A stretch of DNA of 64,000 bases, taken from contig NZ_CALART010000007.1 in NCBI RefSeq assembly GCF_937888285.1, forward strand, positions 32,946-96,945, written 5' to 3'. The notes below the pieces were generated by a model. It was not told the DNA's origin, did not search any database, and saw nothing but the letters and a program-made list of their open reading frames with translations. Of the stretch, positions 48,775 through 56,989 are shown piece by piece. The position numbers were made by a program, and so were the translations under genes. Position 1 is the first letter of the stretch; every line of letters begins with the position of its first letter. The stretch comes from an uncultured Aquimonas sp. (GTDB lineage Bacteria; Pseudomonadota; Gammaproteobacteria; Xanthomonadales; Xanthomonadaceae).

Positions 48775-48808
48775 CCTACTTCTCTTTGGCCACGCAAAGA
48801 GAAGTAGG
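48775..48808. repeat. Perfect 14-bp palindromic hairpin element
   Basis: CCTACTTCTCTTTG (48775-48788) is perfectly complementary to CAAAGAGAAGTAGG (48795-48808) across the loop GCCACG. The word is a recurrent intergenic element in Xanthomonas-related genomes as I recall them. It directly adjoins the 126-bp tandem units. Confidence 0.8.
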
Positions 48809-49184
48809 TCGGGCAGCCCGCAGGGCTGACCGAAAGCTCTTGCTCTTCGCCTCCAAACACGAAGCGACGAAACAAAACCGAGGCGAGAGTGAAGCTCATG
48901 GTGGGCCAGGGCCCACCCTATGACGGTCGCAGGGTCGGGCAGCCCGCAGGGCTGACCGAAAGCTCTTGCTCTTCGCCTCCAAACACGAAGCGACGAAACA
49001 AAACCGAGGCGAGCGTGGAGCTCATGGTGGGCCAGGGCCCACCCTATGACGGTCGCAGGGGCGGACGGCCCGAAGGGCTGACCGAAAGCTCTTGCTCTTC
49101 GCTTCCAAGGACGAAGCGACGAAGCAAGGCCGAGGCGAGCGTGGACCTCATGGTGGGCCAGGGCCCACCCTATGACGGCCGCAG
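48807..49184 (+). repeat. Tandem repeat: three 126-bp units
   Basis: Units start at 48807, 48933 and 49059 with an exact period of 126 bases. The common words are GGGCTGACCGAAAGCTCTTG and CTCATGGTGGGCCAGGGCCC. Units 1 and 2 are nearly identical; unit 3 is more diverged. Each unit carries its own hairpin (GGTGGGC...GCCCACC). The period is a multiple of three and there are open frames on both strands through the array. Neither has other coding signs, so I treat it as non-coding. Confidence 0.88.
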
Positions 49185-49224
49185 GGCACAACCGCCCGAA
49201 CAGGTCCCGGCACCTGCGCCCGCA

Positions 49225-50529
49225 TCAGGCGTGTGCCATGCCCTTCAACACCGCCTTGAGCGCGTCATCTTCCGCCGCCAGCGGCTGCGCCTGCGCCGGT
49301 CGCGCCAGCAGGGCTGCGAGCGCCGGCGGCACCGGCACAGCATGGCCGACCAGGGGCTCGACCACACTCTCGAACTTGGCCGGGTGTGCCGTGGCCACCG
49401 CGATGAAGCGGCCCTCGTCGCCAGCCGCGCGGCGGTCCTCGATCACCGCGAAGGCCGCGGCGGTGTGCGGGCAGAGGGTGTGGCCGTAGCGGGCTTCGGC
49501 CTCGCGCATCACCGCCGACAGACGGACGTCGTCGATCGACTGCGCACCCACGTGCGCACGCAGCGTATCGATCTCCGGCAGCCAGTGGCGCAAGCGCTCC
49601 AGATTGCTGGGCGCGCCCACGTCCATCGCATTCGCCAGCGTCGACACACTCGGGCCGGGCCGGTAGTCGCCGCTGTCGATGAAGTCCGGCAGCACCCGGT
49701 TGGCATTGGTGGCCAGCAGCACCTCGTCGATCGGCAGGCCCAGCCGCCGCGCCCACAGGCAGGCCAGCGCATTGCCAAGGTTGCCGGTGGGAATCACGTA
49801 GTGCGCGGGCTCGCTGTACCGGGCCTGATGCGCCAGCGCCGAGTGCGCGTAGTAGCTCATCTGCGGCAGCAGACGGCCGAGGCTGATGCTGTTGGCGGAC
49901 GACAGCGGAATCGCCGCGCGCAGCGCGGGATCGGAGAACGCCGCCTTCACCATGCGTTGGCAGTCGTCGAAGCTGCCCTGCACGCGGTAGGTGTGGATGT
50001 TGTCGCCGAAGCAGCTCAGCTGGTGCGCCTGGCGCGGGCTGACGCGTCCGTCCGGATACAGCACCACCACGCGGAAGCCCGGCCGACCATGGAAGGCCGC
50101 GGCCACCGCACCACCGGTGTCGCCCGAGGTGGCGACCAGGATGGTCAGCGGCTGCGCGCTCAACCCACGCGGCAGGCGCGCGAAGCAGGCGGCGAGAAAG
50201 CGTGCACCCACGTCCTTGAAGGCGGCCGTGGGGCCGTGGAACAGCTCCAGCACCTCGGTGCGGGGATCCTTCGTCGCCACTACCGGCACCGCAAAATCCA
50301 GCGCCTCGGCGCAGATCGCCGGCAGCTCGGCTTCGAGTGCGTCACCCGCGAAGAAGGGCGCGATCAGCGCGCTGGCGGTCTCGGCAAGGCTCAGCCCGGC
50401 GGGTGGCAGTGCAGCCAGCGTGGGAAACGTTTCCGGCACGAACAGTCCGCCGTCCTCGGCCAGGCCAAGCGCAAGCGCGTTCGAGAGCGTCTGCGGCGCG
50501 CCGCCGCCGCGGGTGGAGATGAAACGCAT
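49225..50529 (-). CDS. thrC: Threonine synthase
   Basis: 434 residues. It converts O-phosphohomoserine to threonine with PLP. The lysine that binds PLP is in LFHGPTAAFKDVG (Lys105). The PLP phosphate and substrate loops ATSGDTGGA and PTGNLGNAL are intact. It is the last gene of thrA-thrB-thrC. The thrB stop is two bases upstream of its ATG. The repeat array lies directly downstream. Confidence 0.96.
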   Translation of the reverse strand: MRFISTRGGGAPQTLSNALALGLAEDGGLFVPETFPTLAALPPAGLSLAETASALIAPFFAGDALEAELPAICAEALDFAVPVVATKDPRTEVLELFHGPTAAFKDVGARFLAACFARLPRGLSAQPLTILVATSGDTGGAVAAAFHGRPGFRVVVLYPDGRVSPRQAHQLSCFGDNIHTYRVQGSFDDCQRMVKAAFSDPALRAAIPLSSANSISLGRLLPQMSYYAHSALAHQARYSEPAHYVIPTGNLGNALACLWARRLGLPIDEVLLATNANRVLPDFIDSGDYRPGPSVSTLANAMDVGAPSNLERLRHWLPEIDTLRAHVGAQSIDDVRLSAVMREAEARYGHTLCPHTAAAFAVIEDRRAAGDEGRFIAVATAHPAKFESVVEPLVGHAVPVPPALAALLARPAQAQPLAAEDDALKAVLKGMAHA

Positions 50530-50531
50530 GC

Positions 50532-51464
50532 TCAGTCCTCCAGCAGGCGCGCGCCCGGCGCGTCCAGCGGTGAGATGTAGATCTGGCTGTCGAGATCATG
50601 GGCGGCGAAGGCCGCACGCATGGCGGCCCCCGCGCGCTCGGCGGCCGCGCGCCCGAGGCACCAGGCGAACACACTGGGGCCCGCACCCGAGATGCTGGCG
50701 CCGAGCGCATCGGCCGCGACTGCGGCCTGCTTGACGTCTTCGAAGCCTGGGATCAGCGCGGCGCGACGCGGCTCGACCAGTTCGTCGCGCAGGCCCGCGC
50801 GGATCAGGTCGAGATCGTTACGGTACAGGCCTGCGATGAAGCGCGCGAGGTGGCCGTTCTGGGTCACGAACTCGTGCAGCGCGTAGGGCGTGGCGAGTGC
50901 AGCGCGCGCACGGCGGGTTTCCAGCACGCAGTCCGGATGCACGAGTACCGAGTAGACGCCGGCCGGCGTCGGCAGCTTCAGCGGCGGCGCGTCGCCGACC
51001 GTGAGCACGAGGCCGCCGAGCAGCATGGGTGCGACGTTGTCGCCGTGGCGGCCGCCGCTGGCCACGGCTTCGCCGTCGAGGGCGCAGGCGTAGAGCGCGT
51101 CGACATCGAGCGGTGATTCCAGCAGCGCATTGGCCGCGACCACCGCAGCCACCGCAGAGGCTGCCGAGCCGCCCATGCCCGAGCCGTAGGCGATGCCTTT
51201 GTCGATCTCGACGTCAAGGCCGAAGCCGGGCTGCGCGCGCTCCAGCAGCGACAGCAGGGCGCGGCCGGCGGTGTTGTGCTCGGGCTCGGTGGGCAGGGCG
51301 ACCTCGGAACCGCGGATCGCGCGGATGCGCACGCCGGGCTCGACGCTGCGCGCGACCGTGACGGTATCGCCAGCGCCTTCGATCACCAGGCCTAGCAGGT
51401 CGAAGCCGACGCCGACATTGCCGATGCTGGCGGGCGCGAAGGCCCGCGCGCTGCGTCGACTCAC
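50532..51464 (-). CDS. thrB: Homoserine kinase (GHMP family)
   Basis: 310 residues. The start is a GTG at 51464 that overlaps the thrA stop by four bases. GHMP motifs are AFAPASIGNVGVGFDLLG at the N-terminus, the ATP loop YGSGMGGSAASAVAAV, and the C-terminal ASISGAGPSVFAWC. It phosphorylates homoserine with ATP in threonine synthesis. Confidence 0.95.
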   Translation of the reverse strand: MSRRSARAFAPASIGNVGVGFDLLGLVIEGAGDTVTVARSVEPGVRIRAIRGSEVALPTEPEHNTAGRALLSLLERAQPGFGLDVEIDKGIAYGSGMGGSAASAVAAVVAANALLESPLDVDALYACALDGEAVASGGRHGDNVAPMLLGGLVLTVGDAPPLKLPTPAGVYSVLVHPDCVLETRRARAALATPYALHEFVTQNGHLARFIAGLYRNDLDLIRAGLRDELVEPRRAALIPGFEDVKQAAVAADALGASISGAGPSVFAWCLGRAAAERAGAAMRAAFAAHDLDSQIYISPLDAPGARLLED

Positions 51465-53932
51465 AGGCGCGTCCCCAGACCCTGCGCCACCCGCAGCAGG
51501 TCGGCAAACACGCCGGCGGCAGTGACCTCGGGTCCGGCGCCCGGGCCCTGCACGATCAGCGGGTTGCCGCTGTAGCGGGCGGTGCTGAACTGGATGATGT
51601 TGTCGGTAGGCTTCAGATGCGCGAAGGCGTGATCACGCGGCAGCTCGACCAGACCGACCGTCGCCGAGTGTGCATCGACGTGGGCGACAAAGCGCAGCAC
51701 GCAGCCGCGCGCCTGCGCCGCCTGCAGGCGTTCCAGCATCGGCGCATCGAGCTCGGCGGCGCGGGCGAGGAATTCCTCGCGGTCGATCTCGCTAAGCTCG
51801 GGCGGCACCAGCCCGACCAGATCGACATCGGCCAGCTCGATCTCGTGGCCCCATTCGCGCGACAGGATTACCAGCTTGCGGGCCACGTCGAGCCCGGACA
51901 GGTCGTCGCGCGGATCGGGCTCGGTATAGCCGAGCTGGCGCGCCTCCAGCAGCAGCTCGGAGAAGGGCCGGCTGCCGTCGTAGGCGTTGAACAGGTAGGA
52001 CAGGGTGCCCGACAGGATGCCGTCGATCGCATGCACTTCGTCGCCGGTGTCGAGCAGGTCGCGCAGGGTCGAGATGACCGGCAAGCCGGCGCCGACCGTG
52101 GCCTCGTAGCGCCAGTGGCCGTGGCGGGCCGCTTCCCTGACTCGGCGATACAGCTCCAGCGGCGCGGCGCCCGCCTGCTTGTTCGGCGTGATGATGTGGA
52201 TGCCCGCCGCCAGCCAGCGCGGATAGTGGGCGGCGACGGTGGCGCTGGCGCTGCAGTCGATGATCAGCGCATGCGGCAGGTGCGGCGCGCGCACGTGCTG
52301 GGTGAAGTGTTCGAAGTCGAAGTGCTCGCTGCTGGCGGCGTACTGCGCGCGCCAGTCGGCCAGCTCAAGCCCGCTGTCCGAATGCAGCCAGCGCTGGCTG
52401 CCGGCGATCGCGCGCACGCGCAGGTCGAGATTGTTCTGCTCGCGCAGCTTCGGTGCGACGGCGGCCAGCTGGTCGAGCAGGGTGGCGCCGACATTGCCGG
52501 GGCCGATCACACCGATGCTCACGGTCTGCGGCGACAGGTAGAAGCCCGCATGTACCGCTCGCAACGCACGGGCCGCGTCGGCATCGCGCACCGCCACCGA
52601 GATGTTGCGTTCGGTGCCGCCCTGGGCGATGGCACGCACGTTCACCTCGGCGCGGGCCAGCTCGGAGAACAGACGCGCGGCGATGCCGGTGTGGCCGCTC
52701 ATGCCGTCGCCCACCGCCGCCAGCACGGCGATGCCGCGCTCGACGTCGACCGCCTGCAGCAGACCAGCGTCGAGTTCGCGCGCGAAGGCACGCCGCAGCA
52801 CTTCGGCCGCGCGCGCCGCATCGGCCTCACGCACGACGCAGCAGATCGAATGCTCGGAGCTGGCCTGGGCGATCATCACCACCGACACGCCGGCATCGCG
52901 CAGGGCGCCGAACACGCGCTCGGCGGTGCCGGGCACGCCGATCATGCCGGTGCCTTCCACTTCGACCAGGGCCATCTCGCGGGCGATGGTCAGGCCCTTG
53001 ACCGGGCCGGCGCCGTCCTCGTGCTCGGGGCCGATGCGCGTGCCCGGGCAGTCGGGATTGAAGGTGTTGCGTACCCACACCGGAATGCCGGCTTCGAGCA
53101 CCGGCCCCATGGTGCGCGGATGCACCACCTTGGCGCCGAAGTAGGCCAGCTCGAAGGCTTCGTCATAGCTCATGCGCGGCAGCAGGATGGCCTCGGGTAC
53201 CAGCCGGGGATCGGCGCTGAGCACGCCGTCGACATCGGTCCAGATGTGCAGCTCGGCCGCTGCGAACAGACGCGCGAAGATCGCGCCGGAGTAGTCGCTG
53301 CCGTTGCGGCCCAGGGTCGTGATGCGGCCATCGGTATCACGCGCGACGAAGCCGGTAACCACCACCCGCGGCGCGGTATGGCTGGCGCGCCAGGCGGCCA
53401 GGCGCCTGCCGGATTCGGCCCAGTCGACCACGGCACCGAGTGCCGAGGGGCTGATGACCAGCACCGCGCGCGCATCCAGCCAGTCCACCGCCTCGCCTTC
53501 GGCGCGCAGGCGCGCGGCCAGCAGCTGCGCCGACCACACCTCGCCCAGGCCCTGCACGTACTCCAGCAGGTCGCCGGCCGGATGGCCCAGCAGGGCGACC
53601 GCGCGCAGCAGGGCGTGCAGGTCCTCCCAGTCGCGTTCGAGTGGGGCGAGCGCGGCGTCCGCAGCCTCGCCGAGCAGGGCGCGTGCGGCTTCACGATGAC
53701 GCGCCGCCAGCGCATCCAGTTCGGCTTGGGCCTGGGCCGGGTCACGGCTGGCCGCATGCACCAGGCCGATCAGCGCATCGGTGACGCCGCCCATGGCCGA
53801 GACCACGCTGATCTGGCGGCCTTCGGTTCGACCTCGCAGCAGACCGGCCACATGGGCGATGCGCTCCGCGGTCTTGAGGCTGCTGCCTCCGAACTTGTGC
53901 GCCACACAGGTCTGCTGCTGGTCTGCCGCCAC
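51461..53932 (-). CDS. thrA: Bifunctional aspartokinase / homoserine dehydrogenase I
   Basis: About 823 residues. The aspartokinase domain starts at HKFGGSSLKTAER. Two ACT-type regulatory segments follow (GTGMIGVPGTAERVFGAL and VRAIAQGGTERNISV). The homoserine dehydrogenase domain then begins at SIGVIGPGNVGATLLDQLAA. This pattern indicates threonine feedback control. I chose the GTG at 53932, which puts HKFGGSS about 11 residues from the start. An ATG at 53971 adds 13 residues and has its own weak GGAG. Order and overlap with thrB show a thrABC operon. I see no threonine-rich leader peptide upstream. Confidence 0.94.
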   Translation of the reverse strand: MAADQQQTCVAHKFGGSSLKTAERIAHVAGLLRGRTEGRQISVVSAMGGVTDALIGLVHAASRDPAQAQAELDALAARHREAARALLGEAADAALAPLERDWEDLHALLRAVALLGHPAGDLLEYVQGLGEVWSAQLLAARLRAEGEAVDWLDARAVLVISPSALGAVVDWAESGRRLAAWRASHTAPRVVVTGFVARDTDGRITTLGRNGSDYSGAIFARLFAAAELHIWTDVDGVLSADPRLVPEAILLPRMSYDEAFELAYFGAKVVHPRTMGPVLEAGIPVWVRNTFNPDCPGTRIGPEHEDGAGPVKGLTIAREMALVEVEGTGMIGVPGTAERVFGALRDAGVSVVMIAQASSEHSICCVVREADAARAAEVLRRAFARELDAGLLQAVDVERGIAVLAAVGDGMSGHTGIAARLFSELARAEVNVRAIAQGGTERNISVAVRDADAARALRAVHAGFYLSPQTVSIGVIGPGNVGATLLDQLAAVAPKLREQNNLDLRVRAIAGSQRWLHSDSGLELADWRAQYAASSEHFDFEHFTQHVRAPHLPHALIIDCSASATVAAHYPRWLAAGIHIITPNKQAGAAPLELYRRVREAARHGHWRYEATVGAGLPVISTLRDLLDTGDEVHAIDGILSGTLSYLFNAYDGSRPFSELLLEARQLGYTEPDPRDDLSGLDVARKLVILSREWGHEIELADVDLVGLVPPELSEIDREEFLARAAELDAPMLERLQAAQARGCVLRFVAHVDAHSATVGLVELPRDHAFAHLKPTDNIIQFSTARYSGNPLIVQGPGAGPEVTAAGVFADLLRVAQGLGTRL

Positions 53933-54016
53933 GACGATTCGCCCCGTGAAATGAAGGTGGAGTCCGAGCATAGCAGCGGCTCCGCGGCCTGCTGCAACGC
54001 GGCAGTGGGCTTGTGC

Positions 54017-54784
54017 CTAGGCGGACTGGGGCGCCGGCTCGACCGCGGCGCTGCCCCGGCGCAGAGGTCCGAACAGCCCGAGGCTCCAGGGCCGCTGCGC
54101 CAGCACCAGGCTCAGGCCGACGCGGCGCGCCGCGGGCAGGGCGGCGTCCTGCGCCATCAGCCGATCGAATTCGGCAGCGAACTCTTCCAGACGACGCTGC
54201 AGCAGCAGGGCCGAGGCGGGCGCCACCATGCCGCTCAGCAGCAGCAGGCGCTCCTGCTCGCCTTCGAAGCCGCGACCGAAGTAGTCAGGCAGCAGGCGCT
54301 GCTGGAAGAAGCGCTGCATCGGCCCTTCGCGTCGCCAGCGGAAGTTGCGGGCGGTGCGGGTGCGGGCGCGGTTGCCCGGCTGCAGCTCGATGATGCCGAG
54401 GCGATCCAGCCGGGTCAGCAGCAGGGTCCACTCCGGCTCGCTGAAGCGGTAGCGCGCCAGCACTTCGGCCTGGCTCCAGCGGTTCAGCACCAGGTACAGG
54501 GCGAGCAGAAGGGCGGGATCGTCGACCAGGGCCTGCTCCTGCGCGGCGCTGAGTTCGGCCAGCGCGGGCGCGCCGCGCTGGGCTTCCTCGACCAACTCCG
54601 GCAGGCCGATATGCAGCACATCGCAGATCTGCTCCAGGCGTTCCAGGGTGAGGCTGCGCCTCGACAGCATGCGCTTGACCGTGGGCTCGCTTAAGCCCAG
54701 CCGCGCGGCCAGCGCCGCATAGGTCAGGCCCTGGGCCTTCAGCAGGCGCTTCAGTGCATCCACGAGTTCGCTGCGCAGGGCCAT
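54017..54784 (-). CDS. XRE-type HTH transcriptional regulator
   Basis: 255 residues from the ATG at 54784, preceded by an AGGACA ribosome-binding site. The first 60 residues are a Cro/C1-type HTH (LLKAQGLTYAALAARLGLSE then PTVKRMLSRR). The remaining 190 residues are helical, with FSEPEWTLLLTRLDRLGIIE resembling a winged helix, and no known effector domain. It lies on the thr strand, 84 bases before thrA, so it may be transcribed with thrABC. A perfect palindrome overlaps its upstream region, which suggests autoregulation. A longer open frame to 55321 overlaps two genes on the other strand and is rejected. Confidence 0.88.
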   Translation of the reverse strand: MALRSELVDALKRLLKAQGLTYAALAARLGLSEPTVKRMLSRRSLTLERLEQICDVLHIGLPELVEEAQRGAPALAELSAAQEQALVDDPALLLALYLVLNRWSQAEVLARYRFSEPEWTLLLTRLDRLGIIELQPGNRARTRTARNFRWRREGPMQRFFQQRLLPDYFGRGFEGEQERLLLLSGMVAPASALLLQRRLEEFAAEFDRLMAQDAALPAARRVGLSLVLAQRPWSLGLFGPLRRGSAAVEPAPQSA

Positions 54785-54797
54785 GGGCTTGTCCTGA

Positions 54798-54822
54798 TCG
54801 GGTATCGGATCACGATACCCGA
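54798..54822. promoter_or_regulatory. Perfect 10+10 bp palindrome, probable operator
   Basis: TCGGGTATCG (54798-54807), a five-base spacer GATCA, then CGATACCCGA (54813-54822). The arms match at all ten positions. It ends 14 bases before the HTH regulator start and lies in the 126-base divergent gap. It has no T run, so an operator is more likely than a terminator. Confidence 0.68.
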
Positions 54823-54910
54823 GGGCGATTCCCCTGCGTCCAGGGGGATTCTTCTTGCACGGGCCCGGGCAGTGCACCGAGGCTGCGGGCACCCAAGGGA
54901 GGAGTCCGCC

Positions 54911-55342
54911 ATGTCCACCACACCCGCATACGCACGCCGCCACCTCTGCCTCGGCCTCGCGCTCGCCTGCGCCGTCCTGCCCTCTGCCGGCTGGGCCCAG
55001 AGCGAAGCCAGCCGCGCTTCGGCACGCCTGTCGGACAGTCTGATCGCCGTCCCCGGCGCCAGCGTCGACCTGCTCGGCGCCGGCGGCGAGTTCAGCGTCG
55101 CCGCGCTGCGGCCGGTCGGCGGCAGCGTCGAAGTCGTGCTGCTCGGCGCCGCCGACGGCGCGCGGCTCAGCTTCACCTTGGGTCGGGATGCACTCAAGGC
55201 CAGCGGCGTGGTAGTGGGCATGAGCCTCTACGCCAGCGCCGTGGTGGGCGGACACCTGCTGTGGTCGGGTTCGGAAGCGGTGGCCTTCATCGCCGATGAC
55301 AGCCTTGCGCCGCACATCCACCGCAGCGAACTGCGGCGATGA
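54911..55342 (+). CDS. Exported protein of unknown function upstream of DUF2145 gene
   Basis: 143 residues from the ATG at 54911, with a strong GGGAGGAG ribosome-binding site. A signal peptide (HLCLGLALACAVLPSAGWAQ) precedes a small domain with FSVAALRPVGGSVEVVLLGA. I do not know the family. It overlaps the DUF2145 gene by four bases, so the two products probably act together. Confidence 0.75.
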   Translation: MSTTPAYARRHLCLGLALACAVLPSAGWAQSEASRASARLSDSLIAVPGASVDLLGAGGEFSVAALRPVGGSVEVVLLGAADGARLSFTLGRDALKASGVVVGMSLYASAVVGGHLLWSGSEAVAFIADDSLAPHIHRSELRR

Positions 55343-56163
55343 GCCGCTGGCGCTGGTGGGGCCTGTGGCTCGGTGCGTCCTTGTGCATGGCGATGGCGAC
55401 AGCTGCCCAGGCCGGACGCGGCTGCGAAGCCACGACGCTGACGCCGCAGCAGTGGGCGGCCGCGGCCGAGAGCGCGCTGACCGTGGCCGCGGCGCTGGAT
55501 GCCGCGGATGCCGAGGTCGCCCTGCTGGCCCGCGCCGGCACCGATCTGTCGAAGCACGGCCTGCACTACAGCCACGTCGGCTTCGTGCTGCGCGACCACC
55601 CGCAGGGGCGCTGGACGGTGGTGCACCTGCTGAACCACTGCGCCCGCGGCGATTCCGCCCTGTTCGCGGAAGGGCTCGTCAATTTCTTCGCCGACGACCT
55701 GCACCGCCAGGACGCCCGCATCATCTGGCTGGAACCACAGTTCGCGCAGCGGCTGGTGCGCCTGCTGCAGTCCCCGCACATCCACGCGCTGCACGAACCG
55801 CGCTACAACCTGATCGCGCGCCCCGACAGCCGCCGCACGCAGAACTCCACCGCCTGGGTGCTGGAGCTGCTGGCCGCCGCCGACTACGGCGCAGCGCTCG
55901 ACCGCCGCAGCGCCCAGGCCCATGCACTTGCCAGCGGCTTCGCGCCCGACGAGGTGCGCATCGCCTACAGCAAGCGCGTGGCCGGCGGCCTGCTCGCCGA
56001 CAACCTGGTGTTCACCGACCATCCGGTCGCCGCCCGGCTGTCCGGGCGCTACCCGGTCGTTACCGTGCGGGCGATCCTGCGCTACGTGGAAGCGCGCGGA
56101 CTGCTGGCGGCACAGCGCGAGTGGCGCGGGGGCATCGAAAGCCTGCGGATGGGGCCAGCCTGA
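55339..56163 (+). CDS. DUF2145 family exported protein
   Basis: 274 residues with an N-terminal signal peptide (WGLWLGASLCMAMATAAQAG). Conserved DUF2145 segments include KHGLHYSHVGFVLRDHP, VVHLLNHC and PRYNLIARP. The LHYSHVGF and NHC parts recall NlpC/P60-like cysteine peptidase patterns, but activity is not established. The first Cys after cleavage (GRGCEAT) might also be a disulfide partner. It is coupled to the preceding gene. Confidence 0.86.
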   Translation: MSRWRWWGLWLGASLCMAMATAAQAGRGCEATTLTPQQWAAAAESALTVAAALDAADAEVALLARAGTDLSKHGLHYSHVGFVLRDHPQGRWTVVHLLNHCARGDSALFAEGLVNFFADDLHRQDARIIWLEPQFAQRLVRLLQSPHIHALHEPRYNLIARPDSRRTQNSTAWVLELLAAADYGAALDRRSAQAHALASGFAPDEVRIAYSKRVAGGLLADNLVFTDHPVAARLSGRYPVVTVRAILRYVEARGLLAAQREWRGGIESLRMGPA

Positions 56164-56354
56164 TCGCTTTCCGGACGCGCTGCCTTCTTTGTCCCTTATG
56201 CGTTGCGGGGTGTGTAGTGTTGCGAGGGCTCACATGCCTGCGTCTCACGTCTGCCGTGGGCGGGGCCTCTGGAGTCCTGTTGCCTACCGGACTAACTGCA
56301 GCTGTGGCGAACCGAAGTAACATCGCGGTTGTGAGCATGCCCTCGGGGCGGGAA

Positions 56355-56894
56355 ATGACCGCAAAGCCTGTCGACATTGATCATGAGCGCGCCGCACACG
56401 CGGGATCTGGCCTGTTCGAAGCGGTCTACGCTGAACTCAAGGCTCGGGCCAGTCGCATGCGTCTTGGCCATGGTGACTCGACGCTCGACACCACGGCCCT
56501 GGTCCACGAATCATTCCTGAAGGTCATGGACGCACTGCCCGGAGTGAGGGATCGGGAGCATCTGTACCGGCTCGCTTCGCTGGCGATGCGACAGATTCTG
56601 ATCGACAACATCCGGGAGCGTGGTGCCGAGAAGCGCGGCGGCGATCTGCAGCGGGTGGATCTGGAAGCTATCGAGGTGCCCAGCGCCGATTCAGGCTTCG
56701 ATTGGGCCAGCACGTATGAAGCGATCCAGCGACTGGACAGGCTCAGTCCAAGGATGGCGGACGTCTTCCTTCTGCGGACGTTCGGTCATCTGGGGTTCGA
56801 AGAAATCGCACCCCTGCTCGACTGCTCCAAGTCCAGCGCACATCGAGACTTCGAAGCCGCTCGCGCGTACCTGCTGAGCACATTGCACCTCTGA
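56355..56894 (+). CDS. ECF-type sigma factor of the kinase-linked group (module A)
   Basis: 179 residues from the ATG at 56355 (GGGGCGGGAA upstream). An ATG at 56337 would add six residues. Region 2 is LFEAVYAELKARASRMRLGH, then LDTTALVHESFLKVMDALPG. Region 4 is RLSPRMADVFLLRTFGHLGF, then LLDCSKSSAHRDFEAARAYL. It matches the TIGR02999-like sigma family. The stretch where ECF factors normally have acidic D-x-x-D before LVQE reads DTTALVHE, so one or two threonines stand in for acidic residues. There is no anti-sigma gene. A Ser/Thr kinase gene follows 95 bases later, as in sigma factors controlled by phosphorylation. Control is inferred. Confidence 0.86.
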   Translation: MTAKPVDIDHERAAHAGSGLFEAVYAELKARASRMRLGHGDSTLDTTALVHESFLKVMDALPGVRDREHLYRLASLAMRQILIDNIRERGAEKRGGDLQRVDLEAIEVPSADSGFDWASTYEAIQRLDRLSPRMADVFLLRTFGHLGFEEIAPLLDCSKSSAHRDFEAARAYLLSTLHL

Positions 56895-56989
56895 TTTCAG
56901 CGCGCAGGGCGCCGCTGTGGCTTCGAAGCCAGCAATTCACCGTTGAACCTTGCCCGTCTGTCTTTGCCTGACTCTTCAGAGCACCTGCC

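Noticed and set aside
48807..49184. CRISPR array
   Set aside because: Units are contiguous 126-bp tandem copies without short repeats separated by unique spacers, and no cas gene is near.
48889..50580. A 563-residue plus-strand frame whose first part encodes near-identical 42-residue repeats
   Set aside because: The repeats come from the 126-bp DNA array and the remainder is antisense to thrC. The minus-strand frame through the array is equally open, which argues against coding on either strand.
51617..54694. A 1025-residue plus-strand frame
   Set aside because: It lies antisense to thrA and the HTH regulator, both of which have conserved motifs throughout.
54798..54822. Intrinsic terminator reading of the palindrome
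   Set aside because: No T tract follows on either strand. It lies upstream of two divergent genes, not downstream of one.
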